DNA of 64,000 nt from Marinobacter sp. 2_MG-2023 (GTDB lineage Bacteria; Pseudomonadota; Gammaproteobacteria; Pseudomonadales; Oleiphilaceae). The position numbers and the translations under genes are program-made. Shown here piece by piece: positions 9,398 through 17,849 of this stretch. The notes under the pieces were generated by a model that was not told the origin of the DNA, ran no database searches, and saw nothing but the letters and a program-made list of their open reading frames with translations. Each line of letters starts with the position of its first letter. The first letter of the stretch is position 1. The stretch is from contig NZ_JAUOPH010000002.1 in NCBI RefSeq assembly GCF_030546935.1, positions 372,001 through 436,000 on the forward strand, read 5' to 3'.

Positions 9398-9631
9398 GCG
9401 TTGTCTCCGATAGATCTTTCTTAGTAAGCGACTTTAAGATAAACCCGGCCCTCCCGCCAGAGACCTGGCAATTGCGCTTCGCAAACTGAAAACGGGAACT
9501 GGTCTTTTCCGGCAGTGACATCGTAAACCGTAGAGATACCGGTCAAATTCACTTAAGCTTTGGCCCTCGTACCATACCCCTTACCCTAACCTGAAACATA
9601 ACCTTTACCATAAAGAGAACCGGAAGCGACT

Positions 9632-10201
9632 ATGACCAAACTCCTTGACGACCTCGCGGGCCACTACCGCGCCATCATCAACGGGCTGGGTGAAGATACC
9701 AACCGTGAAGGTCTGCAAGACACTCCGATGCGTGCCGCCAAAGCCATGCAATTCCTGACCCACGGCTATAAGCAGGACCTGGGCGATCTCGTCAACAATG
9801 CGGTTTTTGAATCCGCGATGGATGAGATGGTTGTAGTGCAGGATATTGAGCTGTACAGCATGTGCGAGCATCACGTGCTGCCTTTTATAGGCAAGTGCCA
9901 CATCGCCTACCTGCCCCAGGGTCGTGTTCTGGGCCTGTCCAAGTTTGCACGTATCGTGGACATGTATGCACGGCGCCTGCAGATTCAGGAAAACCTCACC
10001 CGCCAGATTGCGGAAGCAGTTGAGAGTGTCACCGGCGCGAAAGGAGTTGCAGTAGTCATCGAAGCCCAGCATATGTGCATGATGATGCGGGGCGTGGAGA
10101 AGCAGAACTCCAAGATGAAAACGTCCATGATGCTTGGGCAGTTTCGAAAATCCCAGGCAACGCGCGCAGAGTTTCTCAACCTGATCAGCAACAATCGCTG
10201 A
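9632..10201 (+). CDS. folE: GTP cyclohydrolase I
   Basis: Converts GTP to 7,8-dihydroneopterin triphosphate, the first step toward folate or tetrahydromonapterin. 189 residues, the usual bacterial length. The zinc ligands of the type IA enzyme are present: Cys 78 and His 81 in [10 protein letters not shown], and Cys 149 in [13 protein letters not shown]-binding segments include [15 protein letters not shown] and a late [11 protein letters not shown]. It precedes folX by 25 bases, which points to the monapterin branch. GGAAG lies 5 bases upstream of the ATG. Confidence 0.95.
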   Translation: MTKLLDDLAGHYRAIINGLGEDTNREGLQDTPMRAAKAMQFLTHGYKQDLGDLVNNAVFESAMDEMVVVQDIELYSMCEHHVLPFIGKCHIAYLPQGRVLGLSKFARIVDMYARRLQIQENLTRQIAEAVESVTGAKGVAVVIEAQHMCMMMRGVEKQNSKMKTSMMLGQFRKSQATRAEFLNLISNNR

Positions 10202-10226
10202 TTGCAGCCATTTGAATGGAGGCGGT

Positions 10227-10601
10227 ATGACAGACGTTATCTGCAACCACCAGGCAAGAATACAGATCAAGGATCTGCTGTTGCGTGCCTACATTGGCAT
10301 CAAGGACGAAGAGATCAATAACCAGCAGGACATCAAGATCAACGTGTGCCTCACGTACGATGCGACGGAAGCGATTAACCGGAATGAGATAACGGCAGCG
10401 CTCAATTATCGCACCATTACCAAGCAGATTATCGGCCATGTGGATGGAAACCGCTTCGCCCTACTTGAGCGCCTGACGCACGAAGTACTCAACATCGTGA
10501 TGGAACATGGGGCCGTAAAGTGGGCGCAGGTAGAAATCGACAAGCCTCACGCGCTACGCTATGCAGAGTCCGTGTCTGTCTGTCTTGAAGCACATCGTTA
10601 G
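10227..10601 (+). CDS. folX: Dihydroneopterin triphosphate 2'-epimerase FolX
   Basis: Member of the FolB/FolX fold, 124 residues. It epimerises dihydroneopterin triphosphate to the monapterin form. The segments [22 protein letters not shown] and [11 protein letters not shown] closely resemble E. coli FolX rather than FolB aldolase, and [13 protein letters not shown] is at the C-terminus. The ATG at 10227 has GGAGGC a few bases upstream; the upstream in-frame ATG at 10212 lacks a ribosome site. It lies directly after folE, so the pair feeds tetrahydromonapterin synthesis. The reductase FolM is not in the window. Confidence 0.88.
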   Translation: MTDVICNHQARIQIKDLLLRAYIGIKDEEINNQQDIKINVCLTYDATEAINRNEITAALNYRTITKQIIGHVDGNRFALLERLTHEVLNIVMEHGAVKWAQVEIDKPHALRYAESVSVCLEAHR

Positions 10602-10625
10602 TCCAAACCCAGGTGGCCCGAAACC

Positions 10626-11063
10626 ATGCCAAGCAATCAACCTGATCAGATGCGCGCCATTCTTGAGCAAGTCCGCACCATTGCTCTCGTAGGTGCCAGC
10701 GAGAAAACCAATCGACCCTCCCACGAAGTCATGGAGTTTATGCAGGCACATGGGTATCGGGTTATTCCAGTGAATCCCCGCCTCGCAGGCAAGACAGTGC
10801 TTGGAGAGACCGTATACCCCGACATAGCCTCCCTGCCCGAACCCGTTGACATGGTTGAGGTGTTTCTGGCACCTGAGCGCACAGATGCGCTAATTGATCA
10901 GGCCATCGAACTGAAGGTTCCGGTGATCTGGTTGCAGATTGGTGTTATCAATGACGAAGGCGCTGCCCGGGCCGAAGCTGCGGGGCTCACCGTTGTTATG
11001 GATCGTTGCCCGAAGCAGGAAATTCCGCGCCAGGGTTTGCCAAAAATCAACTTCAGAGACTGA
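10626..11063 (+). CDS. CoA-binding domain protein (YccU-like)
   Basis: 145-residue single Rossmann-like CoA-binding domain (CoA_binding_2 type). The nucleotide-binding start is TIALVGASEKTNRPSHEVM, followed by GYRVIPVNPRLAGK and VIWLQIGVIND. The conserved C-terminal VMDRCPKQEIPR is typical of the YccU group. The biochemical role of the family is not established. It is 24 bases after folX in the same direction and may be co-transcribed with folE-folX, but I see no functional link in sequence. Confidence 0.85.
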   Translation: MPSNQPDQMRAILEQVRTIALVGASEKTNRPSHEVMEFMQAHGYRVIPVNPRLAGKTVLGETVYPDIASLPEPVDMVEVFLAPERTDALIDQAIELKVPVIWLQIGVINDEGAARAEAAGLTVVMDRCPKQEIPRQGLPKINFRD

Positions 11064-11165
11064 AGCTCCACGAACCGCAAGAAGCCGTTCGGCAAAGAAT
11101 GGCTTATTATTACCGACATGCAGGCGTTACACTGGTTCGTCGGTCTTTGGTAAACGGAGCACTTC

Positions 11166-13412
11166 TTGGCATACTCACCTTTGAATGGCGGGCTTTTTCC
11201 GAAGAGACTGCTACACCCTGCCTTTCCGGTGGTGATCTTCATAGTATTTTTCGGTCTGGCGGCAGGTTTCCGCTACGGCCTCATCGGGCAGTACACAGGC
11301 CAGATACAGTCCAACCTCGAAAATGAAACCCGGAGCATGGCCAACACCCTCGAACGGGAGTTCATGGTTCACGCTGATGCTATTCGGCGCATGGCAAGTC
11401 GCCTGGCAAAAGACCCGCAAAAGCCGGAAAGCGAATGGCGTGAAGACGCACGCAACTATCTTAACGACTTCCGTATCTATCAGGCCATTGAGTGGATAGA
11501 CCGCGACTTCATTATTCGCTGGCTGGAACCTTTGGCCTCCAACGAAGGTGTCGTTGGCTTCAACTCTGCGTTTAATCAGCAGCGCCGCAGCGCTCTCGAG
11601 GCTGCGATACGAACTGGAAACTATGACATTTCCGGGGTGATCGAACTACGCCAGGGGGGCAAAGGCATTGTTATTTACGCTCCGGTCGGCACCGGCCCCA
11701 ATAACAATGGTTTTGTTGCGGGTGTATTCAAGATGGAAACCCTGGCGCGACAGCTTATGGCCACACGGGAGCCGGGAATGTTCCGGATTGAGATCCGTAG
11801 TCGCGGTGCGACGGTTTATACGCTGAGTGATTTCGAGCGTTCAGATGCCACCGCCTCCTATACTGTGCCAATCAAACTTCCCACACTGAACTGGCAATTG
11901 AATCTCGAGCCTTCGCCGGAGTGGTTTGAAAAACAGACCAGTCCCTGGCCCCGGTGGACGTTTATTACCCTTCTTTTTATGGGCTTGCTGACCAGCCTCG
12001 CGACCCTTTTCCTGCAGCTTATCCTCAAACGCAATGAGGCTCTGTTAACAGCCAGGCGGAAGCTCGATGAAGAAATCGCGCAGCGCGAAACCATTCAGCA
12101 GGATCTTGTGCGACTGGAATCCACCGATACCCTTACCGGCCTGGCGAACCGTCGCTTCTTTATGGAAGATCTTGCTCATACGCTGAATATCGCGAATCGT
12201 CAGTCGTACCAGGTAGCACTGGTGATGCTGGACCTCGACCGCTTTCAGATGTTGAACGACTCGCTTGGACACCAGTTTGGTGATGCCCTTCTGGTTCAGG
12301 TCGCGGGTTGTCTCAACCAGCTCAGCAACGAGCGGGTCACGGTCGCCTATTCCGGTGGCGACGAGTTCATGATTTGTCTTCAGCATGTGGAGGATATAGA
12401 CGATGTTCTTCATCTGCTCGGCCGGATCAAGCAGTGTTTTGAAACGCCATTCAATGTTCAGGGTGAAGCTCACAAAATAACAGCAACCCTTGGGGTTGCC
12501 GTTTACCCCCAAAGTGGCCTGGACGCGGACACCCTGCTGCGCAACGCTGACATAGCCCTTTATCGCGCAAAAGAGCAGGGCCGCAATACCTATCAATTTT
12601 ATACCGAAGGTATGCAGGAACGGGAGGTCATGCGCCTGGAGCTGGAAAAGGACCTCAGCCAGGCCTTGGTCAAAAACGAGTTTGTACTGCATTATCAGCC
12701 TCAGCTGAATCTGGACAGCGGTGAAATTAACAGTGTCGAGGCGCTCATCCGCTGGCAACACCCCCGCAGAGGTCTACTTGCCCCAGGAGAATTCATTCCA
12801 CTGGCAGAAGAAAGCGGCAGGATAACCGAGATCGGGCACTGGGTAGTGATGGCGGCCTGCCAACAGCTGGCGGCCTGGAGAGGAACCCGCTTTGAACACC
12901 TGAGGGTAGCCGTGAACCTGTCCGGGCGGGAGCTGGATGATGACAGCCTGGTTGAACGGGTAAGAAACACTCTGGCGGCCGAGGGAGTCCCCGCTGATCG
13001 GCTTGAAGTGGAACTCACCGAAGAAATCTTCATTCAGAATATAGAGCACAACCTTGGCCAGCTGAGGCGTCTGCACGATCTTGGCGTGCATCTTGCGATC
13101 GACGATTTCGGCGTCGGCTATTCCTCCCTGGCATACCTGAGAAATTTCCCGGTGGACCTTCTGAAAATCGACCGCTCATTCATAACAGAAGTGACAGAGC
13201 GCCATGATGATGCTGTGATTACCCGGGCGGTCATCAATCTGGCGCACAACCTGGGCTTACAGGTGGTTGCTGAAGGCGTGGAAACACGGGCGCAGCTGGA
13301 TTTGCTAAGGAGCCAGGGCTGTAATATGGCGCAGGGCTATCTGATCAGTCGCCCCGTTCCAGCGGTGGAGCTGGAAAAAGCCCTGTCCAATGGCGCTTTT
13401 GAGCAGGTGTAA
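11166..13412 (+). CDS. Membrane-bound GGDEF-EAL c-di-GMP enzyme with periplasmic sensor
   Basis: 748-residue dual cyclic-di-GMP protein. An N-terminal transmembrane helix (about 20-40) and a second near 260-285 bracket a periplasmic sensor resembling a CHASE domain. The GGDEF domain keeps the catalytic signature SGGDEF at about 397, and the EAL domain keeps EALIRW at about 525 and later motifs such as DDFGVGYSSLAYL. Both synthesis and hydrolysis are therefore possible. The start is TTG with GGAG six bases upstream. An in-frame TAA 15 bases upstream excludes a longer form, and the next ATG would delete the first membrane helix. Confidence 0.9.
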   Translation: MAYSPLNGGLFPKRLLHPAFPVVIFIVFFGLAAGFRYGLIGQYTGQIQSNLENETRSMANTLEREFMVHADAIRRMASRLAKDPQKPESEWREDARNYLNDFRIYQAIEWIDRDFIIRWLEPLASNEGVVGFNSAFNQQRRSALEAAIRTGNYDISGVIELRQGGKGIVIYAPVGTGPNNNGFVAGVFKMETLARQLMATREPGMFRIEIRSRGATVYTLSDFERSDATASYTVPIKLPTLNWQLNLEPSPEWFEKQTSPWPRWTFITLLFMGLLTSLATLFLQLILKRNEALLTARRKLDEEIAQRETIQQDLVRLESTDTLTGLANRRFFMEDLAHTLNIANRQSYQVALVMLDLDRFQMLNDSLGHQFGDALLVQVAGCLNQLSNERVTVAYSGGDEFMICLQHVEDIDDVLHLLGRIKQCFETPFNVQGEAHKITATLGVAVYPQSGLDADTLLRNADIALYRAKEQGRNTYQFYTEGMQEREVMRLELEKDLSQALVKNEFVLHYQPQLNLDSGEINSVEALIRWQHPRRGLLAPGEFIPLAEESGRITEIGHWVVMAACQQLAAWRGTRFEHLRVAVNLSGRELDDDSLVERVRNTLAAEGVPADRLEVELTEEIFIQNIEHNLGQLRRLHDLGVHLAIDDFGVGYSSLAYLRNFPVDLLKIDRSFITEVTERHDDAVITRAVINLAHNLGLQVVAEGVETRAQLDLLRSQGCNMAQGYLISRPVPAVELEKALSNGAFEQV

Positions 13413-13483
13413 TGGCTGTTTCCGGTTTGTAATCACCGTAGATCAGCCCCAGAATTGTTGTTGAATTTTTCAGGTGAAATTTT

Positions 13484-13804
13484 ATGCCCACGGGTTATTT
13501 GACGCCGGAACAGGACACCAAGCTTCGTCGATGGGAGCGCTGGAACCGGAATTATTTCATTTTTGCATTCGTGGCTCTGGTGATTGTGCTGGTGTTCAGT
13601 AGCCAGCTGGGGCTTTCCAGTGGTGACGATTGGGGATCCCTGGGCTTTCTGCTTGCGGCTCTGATTGCTCCGATCATTGTTCTGCAACTGCGCCTCGCAT
13701 GCCCTGCCTGTGGCCATAAGATTGGCTGGCAGGCCAAATTGATGGCGCCGGATCAGTGCAAAAATTGTGGCACCTTCCTTCGGGCTAAAAGCTCCTCTTC
13801 CTGA
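13484..13804 (+). CDS. Small membrane protein with C-terminal zinc ribbon
   Basis: 106 residues, not recognised as a named family. Two hydrophobic helices (about 25-42 and 52-68) are followed by a cytoplasmic zinc-ribbon-like module, CPACGHKIGW ... CKNCG. Ends in a Lys/Ser tail. CAGGTG precedes the ATG. It stands alone between the GGDEF-EAL gene and the copper operon, whose promoter begins seven bases after this stop codon. Function unknown. Confidence 0.7.
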   Translation: MPTGYLTPEQDTKLRRWERWNRNYFIFAFVALVIVLVFSSQLGLSSGDDWGSLGFLLAALIAPIIVLQLRLACPACGHKIGWQAKLMAPDQCKNCGTFLRAKSSSS

Positions 13805-13810
13805 AAACCT

Positions 13811-13842
13811 TTGACCTGTGAGTAGGTCACAGGTTTTAGGCT
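13811..13842 (+). promoter_or_regulatory. MerR-type promoter/operator of the copper operon
   Basis: Perfect 8-base palindrome ACCTGTGA-GTAGG-TCACAGGT (13814-13834) set between a TTGACC -35 (13811-13816) and a TAGGCT -10-like hexamer (13837-13842). The 20-base spacer and the dyad in it are the hallmark of promoters twisted open by MerR-family activators. It lies about 190 bases before merR, with two hairpins in between. Assignment to the downstream MerR/CopA genes is inferred from orientation and proximity. Confidence 0.75.
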
Positions 13843-13864
13843 ACTCTTAAGTTTCAAATACTCT

Positions 13865-13890
13865 CGGCTATCGTGCTTTTGCGATAGCCG
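13865..13890. repeat. Short perfect hairpin in the copper-operon leader
   Basis: Nine-base inverted repeat CGGCTATCG/CGATAGCCG with an 8-base loop. It sits between the MerR-type promoter and the long hairpin element at 13899-13990. It has no U-tract. It could be an attenuator or an mRNA-stability structure, or part of the same inserted element. Confidence 0.5.
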
Positions 13891-13898
13891 CGCCGGTG

Positions 13899-13990
13899 TG
13901 GGTTGTGTGCCCGAAAACCGCTGTGAATACGTCCATGTACGCTTGCTCTCCGCCTTCCATGGCTCCGAGCATTTTCGGGCACACAACCCA
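13899..13990 (-). repeat. Long-stem hairpin element, copy A
   Basis: Perfect 19-base inverted arms (13899-13917 and 13972-13990) enclose a 54-base loop. Read on the minus strand, the loop contains GGAGCCATGGA, GGCGGAG, CAAGCG, ACATGGACGT and CACAGCG, shared in order with copy B and more distantly with copy C. The arm sequence (TGGGTTGTGTGCCCGAAAA) is unrelated to the arms of B and C. It lies between the MerR-type promoter and the merR start codon. Confidence 0.85.
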
Positions 13991-14028
13991 AACCGCCGCT
14001 CATTAACCTTTGGTGATGCTGCTGGATT

Positions 14029-14460
14029 ATGAAAGTTAAAGAGCTTGCTACTTCTGCCGGGGTAAACCCCGATACCGTGCGCTTTTATACACGGGAAGGA
14101 CTGCTAAAACCCACTCGAAATCCGGACAACAACTACCAGCATTACGATGCTGAGGATCTTCGGCGTCTGCGCTTTGCACGTAAGGCCCGACAGTTGGGTT
14201 TTTCACTACCGGAGGTTCGAGAGATTCTGGATCAGGCAGACGACCATCACTCACCCTGCCCTATGGTTCGGGATGTATTCCAGCAACGGCTGGCCGAGGT
14301 AGAGCGGGAGATCGATGAGTTGCTACAGCTCCGAAAGCGCATGAAAACAGCGCTGGCCGCCTGGCAGGATATGCCGGACGGGACGCCGGATGGCCATACC
14401 ATCTGCCAACTGATTGAGCACTGGGATGACAGCAAACCCGGGAAGCAGGTTGAGGAGTAA
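14029..14460 (+). CDS. MerR-family heavy-metal regulator of the copper operon
   Basis: 143-residue activator/repressor. The N-terminal MerR helix-turn-helix is VKELATSAGVNPDTVRFYTREGLL, followed by the wing with NPDNNYQHYDAEDLRRLRF, a long dimerisation helix, and two possible metal-site cysteines (SPCPM and TICQL). It is co-directional with copA, ending 6 bases before it, so copper (Cu+) responsiveness is inferred. The spacing of the metal-loop cysteines is not that of classical CueR, so the exact metal is less certain. The start codon is ATG; no strong ribosome site is seen. Confidence 0.85.
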   Translation: MKVKELATSAGVNPDTVRFYTREGLLKPTRNPDNNYQHYDAEDLRRLRFARKARQLGFSLPEVREILDQADDHHSPCPMVRDVFQQRLAEVEREIDELLQLRKRMKTALAAWQDMPDGTPDGHTICQLIEHWDDSKPGKQVEE

Positions 14461-14466
14461 ACCACC

Positions 14467-17082
14467 ATGAGCAATGCACCAGTATTACAGACGACTCTCA
14501 GCATTTCCGGTGCCACCTGCCAGGGGTGCGCCAGGAAGATTCGCAATGCGCTGGAGCCGCTGACCGGCGATGCAGGCCTGGTGGAGATTAACCTGGAAGA
14601 TCAGACGGTTGCTTTGCCAGAAGGTATCGATGCCTCGGAAGCCGCCAGAATTGTGACCGAAACGGGTTACCCGGCGGAACCAGTGAAAGAGGCGGAGCAA
14701 CTCGCCAGTTGCTCCGCGTTCAAGCCCGGGAAAGTAGAAGCCACAGCTGACAAAACAGTGGAAGAAACGTCGAGCGAGGGCAAACCGGAAAGACAGGCAG
14801 CGGCTATTCAAGGCGATAATCAGGTGCACCTGGCCGTGACCGGTGCTACCTGTGCTTCCTGTGTGAATACCATTGAGAAAGCATTGAAGTCGGTGCCGGG
14901 CGTGACTCACGCCCATATGAATCTTGCGGACAATACGGCTACGGCAACCGGGGCGAACGACCCGCAAGCTCTGATTAAGGCGGTAGAAAACTCCGGTTAC
15001 GGCGCCAGTGTGATTGAAGATGCAGACGCCGCAGACGATAAGAAGCAGGAAGAAGACAAAAAGCGGTACAAAACCCTTCTGGTAAAAATGGCCATCAGTT
15101 TGGGCCTGGGTGTTGGCTTGATGATCTGGGGCATGGGGTTCGGTTCCATGTCGGTAACCGAGACAAACCAGGGCACCTGGCTCGTTCTTGGCTTGATCAC
15201 TCTAGCCGTTATGGCGGGTACAGGTGGGCATTTCTACACTGGTGCCTGGAAGGCGTTCCGGCATCACAACGCCAATATGGATACGCTGATTGCACTGGGT
15301 ACGGGTACCGCATGGCTGTATTCCATAACGGTGGTGAGCACTCCCGACGCCTTACCGGAGATGGCGCGGCATGTGTATTTTGAAGCCTCGGCGATGATCA
15401 TTGGCCTGATCAATCTGGGTCAGGCACTGGAACTTCGCGCTAAAGGCAAAACATCGGAGGCGGTTCGCCGGTTGCTGGACTTGCGGGCGAAAACAGCACG
15501 GGTTATCCGTGAAGGGCAGGAACAAGACCTTCCTGTGGAAGATGTTCGCAAGGGTGATCATATTCGCGTTCGCCCCGGTGAGAACCTGCCGGTAGACGGT
15601 CGTGTTGTTGAAGGCAGTACCCGTATCGACGAAAGCATGCTTACCGGCGAACCCATGCCGGTAAGTAAAGCGGTGGATGACGAGGTTTCTGCCGGTACGC
15701 TCAACACCCACGGCAGCATTGTTTACGAAGCAACCCGGGTGGGCAGCGAAACTGCCCTGGCCCAGATTATCCATCTGGTGAAAAAAGCCCAGGGTTCAAA
15801 ACCGGCCATTGGACGGCTGGCAGACAAAATATCGTCGGTGTTCGTACCCAGCGTCATGCTGATTGCGGTGGCCGCCGCGCTGGTCTGGTACAACGTCGGG
15901 CCGGAGCCCGCGGTTGTGCATATGATGGTCGCTGCAACCACCGTCCTGATCATTGCCTGCCCCTGCGCCCTTGGCCTGGCCACGCCTATGTCGGTGATGG
16001 TGGGTGTCGGTAAAGCGGCGGAATACGGCGCCCTGATTCGTCAGGGGGACGCCCTGCAAACTGCAGGCAAACTGGATCTGGTGATTCTCGACAAAACCGG
16101 CACTATTACCGAAGGCCATCCGGCAGTTACCAGCCTGCACGCGATGAGTGGCGATGAACAGACGTTGCTGGCATTGGCAGCCGGTCTTGAACAGCATTCC
16201 GAACACCCACTTGCGGAAGCCATCGGTAACAAAGCCAAAGAGCAAAGCGCGGAGCCACTCAAGGTCACTGACTTTGAAGCGCTGAATGGCAAAGGTGTCG
16301 CGGGACGGTTTGAGGGTGACATAATCCGCTTGGGTAACCGCCGCTGGCTGGAGGCTGAAGGTATTTCTCTGGCAGGCCTGGCCGATGCGGAAAAAGCCAT
16401 TACCGAGCAGGCCGGCACGCCTTTGTTTCTCGCCAGAGGCACTGAGCTGCTGGGCGTTATGGGCGTTGCGGACGCCATCAAAGCGGATTCGGAAGCGGCT
16501 ATTCAGCGTCTACACGATGCAGGCATCCGCGTCATGATGGTCACCGGTGACATCGACGCCACGGCCAGAGCCATTGCCACGAAAACCGGTATCGACGACT
16601 ACCGCGCCGAAGTCCTGCCAGAAGACAAAGCCGACGTAATAAACGAAATGCGCGGCAAAGGCTACACGGTTGCCATGGTGGGTGACGGCATCAACGACGC
16701 CCCTGCTCTGGCCGCTGCGGATGTAGGTTTTGCCATAGGCACAGGCACAGACGTCGCCATCGAAAGCGCCGCCATTACCCTGATGCGCGGCTCCCTGCAC
16801 GGCGTACCGGATGCTATCGAAATTTCCCGGGCCACAGTGAAGAACATTCACCAGAACCTTTTTGGGGCCTTTGTGTACAACAGCCTCGGGATTCCCATTG
16901 CCGCAGGCCTGCTGTATCCAGTCTGGGGCATATTGATGAGCCCGATTCTCGCCGGCGCGGCCATGTCCCTGTCCTCAGTTACGGTGGTCACCAACGCCAA
17001 CCGCCTGCGGCTGTTCAAAACCAGTCACAAACCAGTGCGAGAGCCAAAACAAAGCCGACAACCGGAAGAGGAGCGAAACTGA
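14467..17082 (+). CDS. copA: Copper-exporting P1B-type ATPase CopA
   Basis: 871-residue Cu+ efflux pump of the inner membrane. There are two N-terminal heavy-metal domains: GATCQGC (Cys 18/21) and GATCASC (Cys 129/132), joined by a Glu/Lys-rich linker. Eight membrane helices follow, including the CPC metal-transfer motif at about 498-500 ([12 protein letters not shown]). The phosphorylation motif DKTGT has its Asp at about 542, and the hinge GDGINDAP is at about 739. The CPC plus GATC motifs specify Cu+/Ag+. GAGGAG lies upstream of the ATG. It is preceded by the MerR regulator and followed by two small copper-linked ORFs with a TGATG overlap. Confidence 0.95.
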   Translation: MSNAPVLQTTLSISGATCQGCARKIRNALEPLTGDAGLVEINLEDQTVALPEGIDASEAARIVTETGYPAEPVKEAEQLASCSAFKPGKVEATADKTVEETSSEGKPERQAAAIQGDNQVHLAVTGATCASCVNTIEKALKSVPGVTHAHMNLADNTATATGANDPQALIKAVENSGYGASVIEDADAADDKKQEEDKKRYKTLLVKMAISLGLGVGLMIWGMGFGSMSVTETNQGTWLVLGLITLAVMAGTGGHFYTGAWKAFRHHNANMDTLIALGTGTAWLYSITVVSTPDALPEMARHVYFEASAMIIGLINLGQALELRAKGKTSEAVRRLLDLRAKTARVIREGQEQDLPVEDVRKGDHIRVRPGENLPVDGRVVEGSTRIDESMLTGEPMPVSKAVDDEVSAGTLNTHGSIVYEATRVGSETALAQIIHLVKKAQGSKPAIGRLADKISSVFVPSVMLIAVAAALVWYNVGPEPAVVHMMVAATTVLIIACPCALGLATPMSVMVGVGKAAEYGALIRQGDALQTAGKLDLVILDKTGTITEGHPAVTSLHAMSGDEQTLLALAAGLEQHSEHPLAEAIGNKAKEQSAEPLKVTDFEALNGKGVAGRFEGDIIRLGNRRWLEAEGISLAGLADAEKAITEQAGTPLFLARGTELLGVMGVADAIKADSEAAIQRLHDAGIRVMMVTGDIDATARAIATKTGIDDYRAEVLPEDKADVINEMRGKGYTVAMVGDGINDAPALAAADVGFAIGTGTDVAIESAAITLMRGSLHGVPDAIEISRATVKNIHQNLFGAFVYNSLGIPIAAGLLYPVWGILMSPILAGAAMSLSSVTVVTNANRLRLFKTSHKPVREPKQSRQPEEERN

Positions 17083-17198
17083 TGGAAACATTACTGGTCA
17101 ATACCGGAGGACTTATGCTCATGGCCGCTATTGTCTGGTGGTTCTGGCTTTCTCCAACCGATAGCAATGCCTCCGAACCGGATAAAAGCCATCACTAA
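17082..17198 (+). CDS. 38-residue single-helix membrane peptide in the copper operon
   Basis: Starts on the ATG that overlaps the copA stop (TGATG), so translation is probably coupled. It consists of a hydrophobic helix LMLMAAIVWWFWL followed by a short polar tail ending in SHH. It resembles the N-terminal membrane anchor of plastocyanin-like cupredoxin proteins encoded beside copA in other gammaproteobacteria, but the cupredoxin domain is absent. It may be a stand-alone accessory peptide or a truncated remnant. The family assignment is my inference. Confidence 0.6.
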   Translation: METLLVNTGGLMLMAAIVWWFWLSPTDSNASEPDKSHH

Positions 17199-17222
17199 AA
17201 ACGACACAAAAAGAGCAAAACC

Positions 17223-17672
17223 ATGAAGAAACAGATTTTGGGGTTCGCCCTGAGTGCCACCTTCGGGTTCAGCACACCAATGTTGGCAGCGGACGCCGCT
17301 CAGAGCATTCATGTCTACAAGTCGCCCACGTGCGGCTGTTGCACCAACTGGGTTGATCACCTGGAAAGCAACGGTTTTGATGTGGAAGTCACCGACACCC
17401 ACAACATGAACCGCGTCAAAATAGAAGCAGGTCTTAGCCCCAATTTGGCCAGCTGCCACACCGCTTTCGTGGGTGACTATGTGATCGAGGGGCACGTGCC
17501 CGCTAACGACATTCATCGATTGATCGCCGACGCTCCAAAAGTCAGAGGCCTGGCCGTCCCTGGCATGCCGGTTGGTTCTCCGGGTATGGAAATGGGCGAT
17601 CGAAAAGAGCACTACCAGGTGCTGATGTTCAATGCGCAAGGCCAAACCAAAGTGTTTTCCGAGCACAACTAA
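17223..17672 (+). CDS. DUF411 (CopG-like) periplasmic metal-binding protein
   Basis: 149 residues with a Sec signal peptide (cleavage near ALA-AD at about 22-24). The DUF411 core begins with IHVYKSPTCGCC; Cys 37, 39 and 40 form the putative copper site. A further Cys follows in LASCHTAFVGDYVIEGHVP. The C-terminus is Met/Gly-rich (PGMPVGSPGMEMGD), which also suits Cu+. It is last in the merR-copA-peptide-DUF411 operon. A role in periplasmic copper handling is inferred from family and location. Confidence 0.88.
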   Translation: MKKQILGFALSATFGFSTPMLAADAAQSIHVYKSPTCGCCTNWVDHLESNGFDVEVTDTHNMNRVKIEAGLSPNLASCHTAFVGDYVIEGHVPANDIHRLIADAPKVRGLAVPGMPVGSPGMEMGDRKEHYQVLMFNAQGQTKVFSEHN

Positions 17673-17849
17673 CCCACGAACAGGGGTCAGAACAGAGTCA
17701 TGTCGGCCTGCTGCAGATTAGTATCGGCGCAACAAAGCACCGGAGCTGACCTGCAACAGGTTCTAATGCATTTATGACATTCTTTTCTACACTCCCGCCA
17801 ACCTCTGCTCTATCATTGCTTCCATCCCTATAAACGGAGTCAGCAGTTC

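Noticed and set aside
9560..9631. Possible Zur half-site (AAACATAACC) upstream of folE
   Set aside because: Only one half of the motif and no dyad; folE is of the zinc type but the match is too weak.
9605..10270. 221-residue minus-strand ORF opposite folE
   Set aside because: An antisense shadow of folE, with a composition unlike real proteins.
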